A DNA stretch of 64,000 bases from Marinobacter sp. EhC06 (GTDB lineage Bacteria; Pseudomonadota; Gammaproteobacteria; Pseudomonadales; Oleiphilaceae): the NCBI RefSeq assembly GCF_001650915.1, contig NZ_LXYO01000023.1:310001-374000 (forward strand), given 5' to 3'. The position numbers and the translations under genes were made by a program. How positions within the stretch are numbered: the first letter of the stretch is position 1; the number at the start of each line of letters is the position of its first letter. This document shows, piece after piece, positions 53,651-64,000 of the stretch. The notes beneath the pieces were generated by a model that saw nothing but the letters and a program-made list of their open reading frames with translations, did no database searches and was not told where the DNA came from.

Positions 53651-55070
53651 CGCTCAGCCCCTGCACCCAGTCGATCATCGGGGCGGGGTAGATGCCCAGT
53701 ACCAGAATGACAACCGCCAGGGTGACGAGGGTCATGCCGCCAAGGCGGCTGCCCCAGTCGTTGGTTACATCCCGGCGCCGCATCCCCGGTTCGGGCAGAT
53801 ACAGGGTCACCATCACCCGCAGGTAGTAATACAGACCAATAGCACTGCCGGCGACAACACCGCCCACCAGCCACCACCGGCTGTCGGCGACACCCAACGC
53901 AATGACATAGAACTTGCCGATAAATCCGGCGGTCAGGGGAATCCCAGCCAGCGACAGGAAACTGACCGTCATCACCGCCGCCAGGTATGGACGCCGCCAG
54001 AACAGGCCGCGATAGAGCGGTAAGCCATCAGCGTCCTCGCCTCCGAACGGGCTGGAGACAAGAGCCACCACGCCGAATGCCGCCAGCGTCGTCACCAGAT
54101 AGGTCACCAGATAAACCCCGGTGGTTTCGACGGCCAGTGCGTTGCCTACGGCGATGGCTACCAGCAGGTAGCCAAAATGGGCAATGGACGAATAGCCCAG
54201 TAGACGCTTGAGGTTCGACTGGAACAGCGCCAGCAGATTTCCCCCCAGCATGGTCACCAGCGCCAGCACCGTGATCATCGTTTGCAACCAGTCACTCTGG
54301 AAAACCGGCGCCGCCAGTACCAGCCGCAACAGCACCACGAAGACCGCCAGCTTGCTGACCGTAGCCAGGAAAATCGTGGCCGGCGCCGGGCCACCCTGGT
54401 AAACATCCGGCGTCCACAAATGAAACGGCACCACCGACAGTTTGAAACCCAGACCCACCAGCATCAGCGCGCCGCCGGCCAGCATCCAGATATCAGGAGC
54501 GCCACCCAGTGCGCCCGCGATCCCCGTCAGATCGAGGTAGCCGGTGCGTGCATAGACCAGCGCCATGCCAAACAGCAGGAAGGCGGTGGCAGCGGCCGAC
54601 AACAGCAAATACTTGATGCCCGCTTCCAGCGACCGTTCCGCCCGGAAGCTGTAGGCAAGCATGCCGTACAGGGGCATCGACAGCAGTTCCAGGCTGATGA
54701 ACAGCATGGCCAGGTGGTCGCTTGCCACCAGTCCCAGGGCACCTGCCGTGGCGCACAACAACAAGAGGTAGAATTCCTCCTGCGGACCGATGTAGCCGGT
54801 GAGGTAGTGATGACTCAGGATTACAGTAACCAGGGCCGACAGAAGAATCAGCGTCGCAGCCATCAGGGCCAGTCCATCCACTTCCATGAGCGGTGGGGAG
54901 CCTGTGGATGCGACCGGTAACATCAGGAGTGCCAATATCAGGCCGGCACCGGCGATCAGGGCCGTACCGGCATGATGGCGTTGCCAGGCAATGACCAGCA
55001 TGGCAACCACCGCGGTCGTGCCCACGATGATCAATGGCAGCAATGTCAAAAGGTCCGCTGCTGTCAGCAT
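53613..55070 (-). CDS. nuoN: Complex I subunit N
   Basis: 485 residues, Mrp-antiporter-like, about 14 membrane helices. SLELLSMPLYGMLAY near residue 128, with a conserved Glu in TM5, and FKLSVVPFHLWTPDVYQGGP near residue 208, with the channel Lys, are typical NuoN parts. It is one of three proton-translocating modules. The start shares one base with the nuoM stop (TGATG). The last 38 bases overlap the ndh gene on the other strand. Confidence 0.95.
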   Translation of the reverse strand: MLTAADLLTLLPLIIVGTTAVVAMLVIAWQRHHAGTALIAGAGLILALLMLPVASTGSPPLMEVDGLALMAATLILLSALVTVILSHHYLTGYIGPQEEFYLLLLCATAGALGLVASDHLAMLFISLELLSMPLYGMLAYSFRAERSLEAGIKYLLLSAAATAFLLFGMALVYARTGYLDLTGIAGALGGAPDIWMLAGGALMLVGLGFKLSVVPFHLWTPDVYQGGPAPATIFLATVSKLAVFVVLLRLVLAAPVFQSDWLQTMITVLALVTMLGGNLLALFQSNLKRLLGYSSIAHFGYLLVAIAVGNALAVETTGVYLVTYLVTTLAAFGVVALVSSPFGGEDADGLPLYRGLFWRRPYLAAVMTVSFLSLAGIPLTAGFIGKFYVIALGVADSRWWLVGGVVAGSAIGLYYYLRVMVTLYLPEPGMRRRDVTNDWGSRLGGMTLVTLAVVILVLGIYPAPMIDWVQGLSVSAASVSDAWRG

Positions 55071-56605
55071 CAGCGCACCTCCCCTGCGGTGGCCGCCAGG
55101 CTCTGAACACCACTGGCAAACAGTTCTACCACGCGACCGGACATGCCAGCCGTGGTATCCAGCAATGGTTGCGGGTAAAGCCCGATGAGCAGAACCAGGG
55201 CCAACAGGGCCAGCATCATGCCGTACTCACGCCAGTCCGGGCCGGCGAGCGCGCCGTCACGATAAGCGGGCCCGAAATGTACCCGCTGCATCAGGATCAG
55301 CGAATAAATGGCGGCCATCACCAACCCCGTACTGGCAATAATCACCACCACCGGCGCGCTCGGGAAGGTGCCGAACAGAATCATGAACTCACCCACGAAA
55401 TTGGCAGTGGCCGGCATCCCCAGGGACGCAGCGACAAAACACAGCGTAAACCCGGGCAACGTCGGTACCCGGCCCCAGAGCCCACCCATGATGCGCATAT
55501 CCCGGGTATGGATGCGCTCATAAAGCTGGCCGCTGAGGATAAACAGGCCAGCGGAAGAGAACGCGTGGGCCACCATCAGCACCACCGCACCCTGGATGGC
55601 CAGTTCCGAGCCGGAGTAGATGGCGATCAGGACAAAGCCCATGTGGGAGATGCTGGTGTAGGCGATCAGCCGCTTGATGTCCTGCTGACCGCAGGCCAGA
55701 ACGGCACCGTAAACGATGCCTACCAGCCCGAGCACCATGGCCACCGGGGCGAAGGCAGCGGACTCTTCCGGAAATAATGGCAGTGCAAAACGCAGCATGC
55801 CGTAGGCGGCCGTTTTCAACAGTATGCCCGCCAGATCCACACTGCCCGCCGTGGGCGCCTGGGCATGGGCATCGGGCAGCCAGCCGTGGAAAGGCACCAC
55901 CGGCAGTTTTACCGCAAACGCCACGAAGAAGCCCAGCATCAGCCAGGGAGCGATGGCCTCCGGCACCTCGGTATTGAGCAGAACCTCGTAGCTGAACGAA
56001 AGCTCGCCAGTGTTGCCGAAATGGATAAACACCAGCGCCAGGATCGCCACCAGCATCAGCAGGCCACTGGCCTGGGTGTAGATAAAGAAACGCGTGGCGG
56101 CCCGAATGCGGGTCTGGCCGGCCGAACCGCTGTGCCCCCAGAGCGCGATCAGGAAGTACATGGGCACCAGCATCATTTCCCAGAACAGGAAGAACAGGAA
56201 CAGATCCAGGGCCAGGAACACGCCGACCACACCGCCAAGGATCCACAGCAGGTTGAGGTGGAAAAAGCCGATGCGGTGCCCGATTTCATGCCAGGAGCAG
56301 AGCACTGCAAGGGCGCCGAGAAAGCCCGTGAGCGCGACCAGAATGAGCGAGAGTCCATCCATGGCCAGATGGATTTCAATGCCGAACCGGGGAATCCAGT
56401 CGGCCCGCCATTCCAGCAGCCAGGGCGTGTCCGCTCCCGAGGGCAGGGCAAAATCGCCGGTTACCCAGAGCCAGAGGCCGATCACCAGAACAAACAGCAT
56501 GGTCCCCAGGGCAATCCAGCGCGGTGCCTGCTCACCCCAGCGATCCGCCTGCCAGCACAGCAGACCACCCAGAAACGGAATCACGATCAACCACACCAGG
56601 ATCAC
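55070..56605 (-). CDS. nuoM: Complex I subunit M
   Basis: 511 residues from a GTG at 56605 that overlaps the nuoL stop by four bases (GTGA). FLFFLFWEMMLVPMYFLIALWG near residue 140, with the conserved Glu (written as FFLFWEMMLVPMYFLIA), and VKLPVVPFHGWLPDAHAQAPT near residue 230 (KLPVVPFHGWLPDAH) mark NuoM. Proton-translocating antiporter-like membrane subunit. Confidence 0.95.
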   Translation of the reverse strand: MILVWLIVIPFLGGLLCWQADRWGEQAPRWIALGTMLFVLVIGLWLWVTGDFALPSGADTPWLLEWRADWIPRFGIEIHLAMDGLSLILVALTGFLGALAVLCSWHEIGHRIGFFHLNLLWILGGVVGVFLALDLFLFFLFWEMMLVPMYFLIALWGHSGSAGQTRIRAATRFFIYTQASGLLMLVAILALVFIHFGNTGELSFSYEVLLNTEVPEAIAPWLMLGFFVAFAVKLPVVPFHGWLPDAHAQAPTAGSVDLAGILLKTAAYGMLRFALPLFPEESAAFAPVAMVLGLVGIVYGAVLACGQQDIKRLIAYTSISHMGFVLIAIYSGSELAIQGAVVLMVAHAFSSAGLFILSGQLYERIHTRDMRIMGGLWGRVPTLPGFTLCFVAASLGMPATANFVGEFMILFGTFPSAPVVVIIASTGLVMAAIYSLILMQRVHFGPAYRDGALAGPDWREYGMMLALLALVLLIGLYPQPLLDTTAGMSGRVVELFASGVQSLAATAGEVR

Positions 56606-58476
56606 GCGACACCTCCCGGGCCGATGGCCAGAGCCAGCAGAATCAGGGTTGCCCCCACAATCATGGCCGTGGCGTAGCTCCGAATCCGGCCATTCTGGGC
56701 GCGCACCAGACCGCTGTTGAGCAAACGGGCGAGCACTGCCAACAGGTTGATGGTGAGATTGATCAGGTCATGGCGGAGCATGCGCACCAGCAACTGCCAC
56801 GGCCGAACCAGCAGCCGGTCATACAGCGCATCGAACCCCCAGGCCCGGTGCCAGAGAGTCCAGAGGAAGGCGCCCGGGCCACTGGTGACCTGCTCGCGTA
56901 GCCAGTCGCACCGCTTCACGAACAGCCAGCCCGCCACCGCAAGACCGGCAATCACGGTGCCACTGGCCAGCAGCTGCAACAAGGTATGGCCCGCGTCGGT
57001 TCGCTCACCGGGTGCCACCGGGAACAGGCCGCCAAGGTGGGGATAGAGCATGGCGCCCACAAAGGTGGACAGCACCGCCAGCACCGCCAGGGGCAGGTGG
57101 TGGGTCAGCAGATGGCTGCCCGGTTCCGCGTTCCGGGCCTTGTCGCTGCCGCAGTCGCCGTGGAAAGTGCCGAGAATCAGTCGAACCGTATACAGGCAGG
57201 TCAGGAACGCGCCCAGGAGCCCCGCCAGAAGAAGCCCCTGCTGGTCTGCCGCCATGGCCTGCCAGAGAATCTCGTCCTTGCTGTAAAACCCCGCCGTTAC
57301 CAGCGGCAGGGCCACCAGCGCAGAACCGCCCACCAGGAAACCGGCATAGGCCACAGGCAGCCGCTTTCTCAGCCCCCCGAGATTTGCCATGTCCTGCTCG
57401 TGATGGCAACTGGTAATCACCGCACCGGCCGACAGGAACAGCAGCGCCTTGAAAAACGCGTGGGTGACCAGGTGAAAAATGGCGGCATCAAAGGCGCCTA
57501 CCCCGAGGGCCAGGAACATGTAGCCAATCTGGCTCATGGTGGAATAGGCCAGCACCCGCTTGATGTCGGTCTGGGCCAGGGCCGCGAACGCCGCCAGGAG
57601 CATCGAGACAGCACCGATCACCCCGACCAGCCACAAGACGTCCGGAGCCAGCAGGAAGACACCGTTGAGCCGGGCGATTAAGTATACCCCGGCAGTGACC
57701 ATGGTGGCGGCGTGGATCAGCGCCGAGACCGGGGTCGGCCCCGCCATGGCGTCCGGCAACCAGGTGTGCAGCGGCACCTGGGCGGATTTACCGAGGGCTC
57801 CGCCCAGTACCAGCAAGGCAACGAGGGTCGCCGTGGGGTCGCCCACTGACCAGACCTCGGCGGCCCGGACCATCACCTGCTGGATATCCAGGGTGCCAAG
57901 GTCCCGGAAGATCAGGAATAGCCCCAGAGCCAGGAACACGTCGCCGATGCGCGTGACCAAAAAGGCCTTGAACGCTGCCCGGCCGTTGGCGCTGTTCTGG
58001 TAGTAGTAACCGATCAGCAGATAACTGCACAGACCAACCCCTTCCCAGCCGAGGAACAGCAGCAGCAGGTTGTCCCCGAGCACCAGGATGAGCATGCTGA
58101 ATACGAACAGGTTCATCCAGGCGAAGAATCGGGTAACGCCGGCCTCACCGCCCATGTACCAGACCGCAAACAGATGGATGAAGAAACCGACGCCGGTAAT
58201 CACGGCCATCATCACCAGGGCCAGGGCATCCACCGCCAGACCGATCGTTGGCTGGAAGGCCCCAACCTGGATCCAGGTCCAGAGCGTGAAACGAACGGCA
58301 CCATCGCCGCCCGCATAAAGCGCAATGGCCCAGGCCGTCGCCAGGGCAGCGACGCCGACACTGGCAACGCCGATGACCGCGCCGACCTGGGGCCCCAGGC
58401 GACCGCCGGAAAGGGCCAGCACCAGGGTGCCGACCAGCGGCATGACAAACGACAGAGTAACCGCCAGCTCCATCAT
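56602..58476 (-). CDS. nuoL: Complex I subunit L
   Basis: 624 residues, normal for NuoL, beginning [16 protein letters not shown]; the start overlaps the nuoK stop (ATGA). [19 protein letters not shown] near residue 140 with the TM5 Glu, [20 protein letters not shown] near residue 228 and the long C-terminal amphipathic region are as expected. It is the distal proton pump with the lateral helix. Confidence 0.96.
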   Translation of the reverse strand: MMELAVTLSFVMPLVGTLVLALSGGRLGPQVGAVIGVASVGVAALATAWAIALYAGGDGAVRFTLWTWIQVGAFQPTIGLAVDALALVMMAVITGVGFFIHLFAVWYMGGEAGVTRFFAWMNLFVFSMLILVLGDNLLLLFLGWEGVGLCSYLLIGYYYQNSANGRAAFKAFLVTRIGDVFLALGLFLIFRDLGTLDIQQVMVRAAEVWSVGDPTATLVALLVLGGALGKSAQVPLHTWLPDAMAGPTPVSALIHAATMVTAGVYLIARLNGVFLLAPDVLWLVGVIGAVSMLLAAFAALAQTDIKRVLAYSTMSQIGYMFLALGVGAFDAAIFHLVTHAFFKALLFLSAGAVITSCHHEQDMANLGGLRKRLPVAYAGFLVGGSALVALPLVTAGFYSKDEILWQAMAADQQGLLLAGLLGAFLTCLYTVRLILGTFHGDCGSDKARNAEPGSHLLTHHLPLAVLAVLSTFVGAMLYPHLGGLFPVAPGERTDAGHTLLQLLASGTVIAGLAVAGWLFVKRCDWLREQVTSGPGAFLWTLWHRAWGFDALYDRLLVRPWQLLVRMLRHDLINLTINLLAVLARLLNSGLVRAQNGRIRSYATAMIVGATLILLALAIGPGGVA

Positions 58477-58781
58477 CCGCGCATCCTGCTGACGAGATCG
58501 AGATTAAGGGACCTGGCCCGCTGAAAGAGCTGAATCATCAGCGCCAGGCCCACGGCCGCTTCGGCGGCTGCCAGGGTGATCACCAGCAGGAACATGGCCT
58601 GGCCATCGGGCTGGTTCCAGGCCGTGGCGCCGACCACGAACGCCAGTGCCGCGGCGTTCAGCATCACCTCAAGACTCATGAGTACAAACAACATGTTACG
58701 GCGCAGCATCAGGCCCACCAGGCCCAGCAAAAACAGGACGGCAGCCAGAATCAGGCCGTGCTCCATGGGGATACCCGCCAT
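58473..58781 (-). CDS. nuoK: Complex I subunit K
   Basis: 102 residues, three membrane helices. [20 protein letters not shown] with the buried Glu in TM2 and [20 protein letters not shown] in TM3 are the family signature. Start and stop overlap with nuoJ (TGATG) and nuoL (ATGA). Confidence 0.95.
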   Translation of the reverse strand: MAGIPMEHGLILAAVLFLLGLVGLMLRRNMLFVLMSLEVMLNAAALAFVVGATAWNQPDGQAMFLLVITLAAAEAAVGLALMIQLFQRARSLNLDLVSRMRG

Positions 58782-59299
58782 CAGGGCCGCCTCCTTTGCC
58801 GCAACGGATTCGACCGACGCCCCACATGGGAGGCAGTTACCAGCGCCCCCAGCAACAAAAGGCCCGCCAGTTCCACTACCATCAGCCAGGGCCCGAAGAG
58901 AGTCAGCCCTACCGCCCGCGCGGTCAGCAGTTCGCCATCAATGACCCTGGCCATTTCGCCACCGGCAATCAGGTGGAAAAGCACGCCCAGCAGCACCAGG
59001 GCAAGAGCCGAGGGGCCAAGCCAGTGCCTGGGATGGCGCCAGCCTGCGTCGTCGCTGTCCTGGTCCGGGCCGAGGTTGAGCATCATCACCACAAACACGA
59101 ACAGGACCATGATGGCACCAGCGTAGACGATGATTTCCAGCGCGCCGGCAAAGGGCGCCCCGAGGGCGAAGAACACCAGGGCAACGGCAATCAGCGAGAC
59201 GATCAGATACACCACGGCATGCACCGGATTGCTGCCGGTAATCACACCGACCGTCGCCAGTACCGCCACCAGGCCACTCAGATAAAACGCCAGTTCCAT
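58781..59299 (-). CDS. nuoJ: Complex I subunit J
   Basis: 172 residues with five membrane helices. [21 protein letters not shown] and [20 protein letters not shown] (TM3, the pi-bulge region) are typical of NuoJ. It starts 18 bases after the nuoI stop. Confidence 0.94.
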   Translation of the reverse strand: MELAFYLSGLVAVLATVGVITGSNPVHAVVYLIVSLIAVALVFFALGAPFAGALEIIVYAGAIMVLFVFVVMMLNLGPDQDSDDAGWRHPRHWLGPSALALVLLGVLFHLIAGGEMARVIDGELLTARAVGLTLFGPWLMVVELAGLLLLGALVTASHVGRRSNPLRQRRRP

Positions 59300-59317
59300 G
59301 GGTCTTTACCTCCCGCT

Positions 59318-59887
59318 TTATGGCAACAGGGAACGCACGTCCACAGGCTCCTCTTCGTTCAGAGCCTGGCCCTTGTCCTTGCCGCCGATGGCCATGCCGG
59401 CCACCTTGTAGAAGTGGTAATCGTGATCCTTGCCCGGGCCGTTGATCAGCAGGTCCTCTTTCTCATAGACCAGCTGCTGCCGGTCGTACTCGCCCATCTC
59501 GAAGTCCGGCGTCAGCTGGATCGCCGAGGTGGGACAGGCCTCCTCACACATGCCGCAGAAAATGCAGCGGGAGAAGTTGATCCGGAAGAACTCCGGGTAC
59601 CAGCGCCCGTCTTCCTGCTCGCCCTTCTGCAGGGAAATGCAGTCGACCGGGCAGGCCACCGCGCACAGGTTGCAGGCCACGCAGCGTTCTTCGCCGTCCG
59701 GATCCCGGGTCAGCACGATGCGGCCCCGGTAACGGGGCGGCAGGTAGACCGCCTCTTCCGGGTAGTTGACCGTCTCCCGCTTGCGGAAACTGTGCATGAA
59801 CACCATGCCGAGGGTTCGCAGCTGGCTCCATGTCGCCGGCACCAGCCAGAGCACGGACTTTATGAACGGGACCTTTTCCTTCTCCAT
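59318..59887 (-). CDS. nuoI: Complex I subunit I, 2x[4Fe-4S]
   Basis: 189 residues from ATG 59887, seven bases after [22 protein letters not shown] near residue 70 and [16 protein letters not shown] near residue 110 bind clusters N6a and N6b. The start codon is 13 bases after the nuoH stop. Peripheral-arm subunit that carries electrons to NuoB. Confidence 0.96.
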   Translation of the reverse strand: MEKEKVPFIKSVLWLVPATWSQLRTLGMVFMHSFRKRETVNYPEEAVYLPPRYRGRIVLTRDPDGEERCVACNLCAVACPVDCISLQKGEQEDGRWYPEFFRINFSRCIFCGMCEEACPTSAIQLTPDFEMGEYDRQQLVYEKEDLLINGPGKDHDYHFYKVAGMAIGGKDKGQALNEEEPVDVRSLLP

Positions 59888-59900
59888 AACGGGGTCCTCC

Positions 59901-60884
59901 TCAGCCTTCCGGGGCAACCAGCAGTACCACCGCGCCGGTTGCCAGCAGATTGATCAGGGTCAGGGGCAGGCATACCTTCCAGCCAAAGTTCATCACCCGG
60001 TCATAGCGGGGTCTGGGCAGGGAGGCCCTCAGCAGGATGAACAACAGCAGGAAGAAGCCGGTCTTGATCGCAAACCAGAGCACCGGCGGCAACCAGGGGC
60101 CGTGCCAGCCACCAAAGAACAGGGTGACGATCAGCGCAGACACCAGAACCATGCCCACGTACTCGCCAATGAAAAACAGCCCGAACTTCATGCCCGAGTA
60201 TTCAATATGATAACCGTCCGCCAGCTCCTGCTCCGCCTCCGGCTGGTCAAAGGGGTGGCGGTGGGTGACTGCGATACCGGCAATCAGGAAGGTACAGAAG
60301 CCAAAGAACTGGGGCACGACGAACCACAAGCCTTCCTGGGCGGCGACGATCTCCCGCATGTTGAAGGAACCTGCCAGGGCGACCACGCCCATCAATGACA
60401 GCCCCATGAATACCTCATAGGAAACCGTCTGGGCGGACGAGCGCATGGCGCCCAGCAGCGCGTATTTGTTGCCACTGGCCCAGCCCCCCAGCAGCACCGC
60501 GTAGACATTGATGCCTGCCATGGCCAGGAAAAACAGCAATCCGATGTGCAGGTCCGCAATGCCCCACCCGGGTGTAATCGGAATCACGATGAAAGAGAGC
60601 AGCAGGGAGGCAAAGGCGATCACCGGCGCCAACAGGAACAGTGGCCGGTCGGCAAACGGCGGAATCCAGTCTTCCTTGAAGAAGATCTTGATCATGTCCG
60701 CTACCAGCTGAAGGGTGCCGAACGGCCCGACCCGGTTGGGACCATAGCGGTCCTGCCAGAGCCCCAGCAAGCGACGCTCGACAATGGTCAGGGCAGCGCC
60801 CAGAAGCACCGCGCCCAGCAGAATCACCAGGGCCTGGAACATGGCCCAGAGAATGGTCTGCCATTCCGGTGTCAGCCAGCTCAT
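59901..60884 (-). CDS. nuoH: Complex I subunit H
   Basis: 327 residues, eight membrane helices. [21 protein letters not shown] near residue 41 (here in part: [16 protein letters not shown]) and [21 protein letters not shown] (in part: [16 protein letters not shown]) are the quinone-site loops. The start overlaps the nuoG stop by four bases. Confidence 0.95.
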   Translation of the reverse strand: MSWLTPEWQTILWAMFQALVILLGAVLLGAALTIVERRLLGLWQDRYGPNRVGPFGTLQLVADMIKIFFKEDWIPPFADRPLFLLAPVIAFASLLLSFIVIPITPGWGIADLHIGLLFFLAMAGINVYAVLLGGWASGNKYALLGAMRSSAQTVSYEVFMGLSLMGVVALAGSFNMREIVAAQEGLWFVVPQFFGFCTFLIAGIAVTHRHPFDQPEAEQELADGYHIEYSGMKFGLFFIGEYVGMVLVSALIVTLFFGGWHGPWLPPVLWFAIKTGFFLLLFILLRASLPRPRYDRVMNFGWKVCLPLTLINLLATGAVVLLVAPEG

Positions 60885-63673
60885 GGACGCACCTCCTCGC
60901 CGGGCGTCGGCGTGGAACCCGGCCCCGCGGTCAGCGTGACCGGACCATCAGCGATACCCATCGGAACACTGCCGGCCGGCAGGCCCACCAGCCCCCGGGG
61001 CCAGTCCGCCTGGACACGGGCCGGCAGCGTCACGCAAGCCTGCTCGCCAGTGACAGTGACCAGCCCGCCCAGCTCGGCCCCCAGTGAAGTGGCGTCGGCT
61101 TCCGAAAGCAGCAGCACCGGTGTCTCCATCCGCCGGCGAATGGGGTCTACCAGGGCCGAGGTTTCCTCGCCGCCGAAAAGTCGAGGTAGAACCATGGCCC
61201 GGTAATCCGTTCCAGACGGCTGGTAGGCTGCCGGAATATCGCCCTCATAGTGATAGTGCCCGGGCCGGGGATTGAGTATCCGGATACCCGGGTCGCCCCC
61301 GCGCAAATGGCCACCAACTTCATCGGTGAATTTGTTCCAGGCCTGGGGCGAATTCCAGCCTGGCGCCCAGGCAAAGGGCACCTGCTGATGAGGATGCCGG
61401 AAACCGCTGTACCCCTCCATGGAAAAGGCCAGTGCGGTGTCCGGATCCTGGGGTACCCGTGGCTCGCTGACACTCTGGTCGGCACGCATGGACGTCCGGC
61501 CGCTGTATCGATGGGGTTCCCGGGCCAGCCGCAGACCCTCGATGCGGAAACCGGCATCAGGGGCGGCCGCGGTAATCAATGCAAGATCCGCGCAGGCCCG
61601 GCTGCAGGCCAAGGTTACCTGGTCGAGGGTGATGTCCCCCGGTATCTCGCCGTTCAGTTTGGCCGAGAGACCGTGCAGCCAACGCCAGCTTTCGTGAATC
61701 CGGGCTTCCGGGCGAAGATAGCCCGGCTCAAATACCTGGAAGAAGCGCTGGGCCCGCCCCTCCAGATTGACCAGAGTGCCATCACCCTCGGCAAAGCTGG
61801 CTGCCGGCAGCGAGAAGGTTGCGCGGTTCAGCGTGGGCGTGCGCTGATGGTCCAGCACCACCAGCGCTTCGACCCTCGCCAGGGCCGCGTCCACCGGGGC
61901 TTCCGGCAGGCGCTGATAAAGGTCATTTTCCAGAATCACCGCCGCATCGGCGTTTCCGTCTACAAGCTGGTCGAGCGCCCACTCCAGGGGCTGACCGCCC
62001 AGCAATGCCAGACCGGTGCTGTTCACTTCCCGGCGAACAAACAGCAGCCCGCCCCGTTTGGCGCGTCGGGCCAATGCCCGGGCAATGTTGCCGACAGCCC
62101 GGATGATGGCCGGGGAATTCAGCGCCCCACCGCTGACCACCAGCGGCCGTTCAGCGGCCAGCAATGCGCGGGCAATCTCGGAGGCCCGGGACCGCAGCGT
62201 CGCGTCGAGATCGGGCACGTCCGGAGCGGTCGGATCGATGGCGTGGGCCACCGCAAATCCGAGCCGGGCGATGTCCTCAGGGGCAAGCGCCAGACGGCTC
62301 CGGGCAAGGGTGTCCAGCTTGGTTTCAGCCGGATAGGCAATAAACAGCGGCTGGCGATGATCCTGGGCCAGGGTTTTCATGGCATCGGCATGCCAGCGGG
62401 GAATACCCAGCCTGGCCGCGTACTCCGCCGGCGGCGAGGTAATCGCCTGACGAATGGAAAGACCAAGCCGCGCTGCGCTTTCCATGGGGTCTTCGCCAAG
62501 CAGGAGCACGGCATCGTGCCCTTCCACGTCTCGCAGGGTGGGCGCTGACAGCCCGCAACTGCGGCCCTGTTCATCCATCAGGTCGAGGCAGGTCTGCTCG
62601 TTCTCATTGATGCCGGTGGAAAAGTTGGCCTCACCCACCAATTCCCGGAGCTGATGATTGCTTTCCAGGCTGGCCCGGGGCGAACCTATGCCGATGACCC
62701 GCCGGGCGTGGCGCAGAGTCTCCGTTATCCGGGCCAGGGCCGTATCCACCCCGAGCTGCTCCGGCTCCTGCGCCGGTTCACGCTTCTGTTCACCCCCCTG
62801 TTCACACTCCTTGCCCGACCGGAACTCAGGTACTCTGGGCCGATCCTGCCGGTTTACATAGCCATAGCCGAAACGGCCCAGATCACACAGGAAAAACCCG
62901 TTTACCTCACCGTGGTAGCGGTTCTCGATCCGCCGGATTTCGCCGTAGCGTTCGCCCGGGCTTATGTTGCACCCCACCGCGCACTGGTGGCAGATGCCCG
63001 GCGCGAACTGCAGGTCCCACTTGCGGGTGTAATGATCGGAGTGGCTCTGGTCGGTGAAGACACCGGTCGGGCAGACTTCGGTCAGGTTGCCGGCGAAGCG
63101 ACTTTCCAGGGTGCCTTCCTGGTGCCGTCCGAAGTAGACATTGTCCTTGGAACCGAAGGCCCCCAGGTCAGTCCCGCCTGCGTAGTCATTGTAAAAGCGC
63201 ACACAGCGGTAACAGGTGATACAGCGGTTCATCTCGTGGGCTATGAAAGGGCCCAGGTACTGGTTGCGACGGGTGCGCTTGCGGAACCGGTAACGGCGGC
63301 GATCGTGGCCGGTCATCACGGTCATGTCCTGCAGGTGGCAGTGGCCGCCTTCCTCGCACACCGGGCAGTCGTGGGGGTGGTTGATCATCAGCCACTCCAC
63401 CACGCTGGCCCGGAAGGCGCGGGCTTCTTCATCCTCAATATCAATGCGGGTGCCATCGGCGGCCGGCGTCATGCATGACATCACCAGCATGCCCCTGTCG
63501 TCCTCGCTGTCCTTGTACTGGCGCACGGCACACTGGCGGCAGGCACCGACACTGCCCATGGCCGGATGCCAGCAGAAATAAGGGATATCCAGGCCCAGGG
63601 ACAGGCAGGCCTGAAGCAGGTTGTCTGCCCCGTTCACCTCGTAGCTCTGGCCGTCCACGTGGATGGTTGCCAT
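60881..63673 (-). CDS. nuoG: Complex I subunit G
   Basis: 930 residues. N-terminal [2Fe-2S] ferredoxin domain ([19 protein letters not shown]), the His-containing cluster region [18 protein letters not shown], the [16 protein letters not shown] cluster, then the additional N7 site CHQCAVGCN with a later Cys in [10 protein letters not shown]. The large C-terminal part is the molybdopterin-oxidoreductase-like domain, which is catalytically inert. It follows nuoF by 38 bases. Confidence 0.96.
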   Translation of the reverse strand: MATIHVDGQSYEVNGADNLLQACLSLGLDIPYFCWHPAMGSVGACRQCAVRQYKDSEDDRGMLVMSCMTPAADGTRIDIEDEEARAFRASVVEWLMINHPHDCPVCEEGGHCHLQDMTVMTGHDRRRYRFRKRTRRNQYLGPFIAHEMNRCITCYRCVRFYNDYAGGTDLGAFGSKDNVYFGRHQEGTLESRFAGNLTEVCPTGVFTDQSHSDHYTRKWDLQFAPGICHQCAVGCNISPGERYGEIRRIENRYHGEVNGFFLCDLGRFGYGYVNRQDRPRVPEFRSGKECEQGGEQKREPAQEPEQLGVDTALARITETLRHARRVIGIGSPRASLESNHQLRELVGEANFSTGINENEQTCLDLMDEQGRSCGLSAPTLRDVEGHDAVLLLGEDPMESAARLGLSIRQAITSPPAEYAARLGIPRWHADAMKTLAQDHRQPLFIAYPAETKLDTLARSRLALAPEDIARLGFAVAHAIDPTAPDVPDLDATLRSRASEIARALLAAERPLVVSGGALNSPAIIRAVGNIARALARRAKRGGLLFVRREVNSTGLALLGGQPLEWALDQLVDGNADAAVILENDLYQRLPEAPVDAALARVEALVVLDHQRTPTLNRATFSLPAASFAEGDGTLVNLEGRAQRFFQVFEPGYLRPEARIHESWRWLHGLSAKLNGEIPGDITLDQVTLACSRACADLALITAAAPDAGFRIEGLRLAREPHRYSGRTSMRADQSVSEPRVPQDPDTALAFSMEGYSGFRHPHQQVPFAWAPGWNSPQAWNKFTDEVGGHLRGGDPGIRILNPRPGHYHYEGDIPAAYQPSGTDYRAMVLPRLFGGEETSALVDPIRRRMETPVLLLSEADATSLGAELGGLVTVTGEQACVTLPARVQADWPRGLVGLPAGSVPMGIADGPVTLTAGPGSTPTPGEEVRP

Positions 63674-63711
63674 GGTGCCAGTTTACTCCCTGTTCGCCGC
63701 CAGTGATCGTT

Positions 63712-64000
63712 TCATACTCCCCCCGCCGGTATCGGATCGGCATGGGCCTTCCCCCTCGGATAGCGCACGCCCTGCTCAAATTCACGCCGGAAATGCCGGA
63801 GCGCGGTCTGAAGGGGCATGGCCGCGCCGGGCGCATGGGCGCAGAAGGTGAGGCCCGGACCGCAGTCGGCCGCCAGCTTGTCCAGCAGCTCCACATCGCC
63901 GGCTTCACCCTCGCCCCGCTCCAGGGCCAGCAACAGCTTCACTGTCCAGGGCAGTCCATCCCGGCAGGGCGTGCACCAGCCGCAGGACTCGCGGGCAAAG
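63712..64000 (-). CDS. nuoF: Complex I subunit F, C-terminal part
   Basis: The frame runs off the right edge; about 95 codons are present. [11 protein letters not shown] at the start of the visible part is the SCGxCxPCR motif for cluster N3, and [22 protein letters not shown] with a fourth cysteine upstream is the usual C-terminal domain (shown in part: [18 protein letters not shown]). NuoF carries FMN and the NADH site. The order F-G-H-I-J-K-L-M-N indicates a standard nuo operon beginning outside the window. Confidence 0.95.
   Translation of the reverse strand, partial: FARESCGWCTPCRDGLPWTVKLLLALERGEGEAGDVELLDKLAADCGPGLTFCAHAPGAAMPLQTALRHFRREFEQGVRYPRGKAHADPIPAGGV

Noticed and set aside
58796..59953. 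Open frame of 385 codons on the plus strand within nuoH-nuoJ
   Set aside because: Antisense to conserved complex I genes, rich in His, Gln and Arg, no family motif, no ribosome site.

Overview
The window reads as chromosomal DNA of a marine, halotolerant gammaproteobacterium, most likely Marinobacter or a close relative. The evidence is a 455-residue wax ester synthase/DGAT very close to what I remember of a Marinobacter enzyme, an ectoine locus with its dedicated aspartokinase, proton-pumping complex I beside an NDH-2, an assimilatory nitrite reductase, and moderately high GC. No rRNA, tRNA, insertion sequence, phage gene or CRISPR array was recognised.

Layout. 1-5.75 kb: a nitrate/nitrite sensor (NIT domain, cut by the left edge) stands divergent from an electron-transfer flavoprotein, nirB and nirD; the leader of the flavoprotein gene carries hairpins and an intrinsic terminator that fit ANTAR-type antitermination. 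5.9-10.1 kb: an RND efflux pump and its membrane fusion protein. 10.3-14.7 kb: wax ester synthase, a TM2 protein, an AraC-type regulator and a PF10118 metal-dependent hydrolase. 14.8-25.1 kb: mostly single-gene units (class II amidotransferase, two GGDEF proteins, SDR, NfeD/SPFH pair, YfbR, periplasmic binding protein, DUF748). 25.3-28.1 kb: pdxH, a phosphopantetheinyl transferase, tag and two small genes. 28.2-32.9 kb: an unusual group-2-like sigma factor, then ectA, ectB and ask with no ectC between them. 32.9-41.7 kb: metallophosphatase, sodium/solute symporter, radical SAM enzyme and a VTT-flavoprotein fusion, then a divergent ECF sigma/anti-sigma pair and a cysteine-rich c-type cytochrome with its partner. 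42-53.6 kb: assorted genes including an ADP-ribosylglycohydrolase, a spermidine-synthase-like protein, a LOG/GST pair, an orphan NosR-like protein and an AhpD/TetR pair with three operator copies. 53.6-64 kb: nuoF (cut by the right edge) to nuoN, whose end overlaps the convergent ndh gene by 38 bp.

The most unusual non-coding signal is a family of at least six intergenic palindromes. Each has a nearly constant core (an A/T-rich stem around GAGCGNAGCGAG, a GNA triloop) inside long outer arms that are complementary within a copy but unrelated between copies. A seventh palindrome has 28-bp perfect arms around a different core. Other leads are the missing ectC, a sigma factor changed at the usual -12 contact residues, the radical SAM/VTT-flavoprotein/symporter/phosphatase group, the NPC-repeat cytochrome, and a promoter/terminator pair that suggests a small RNA.
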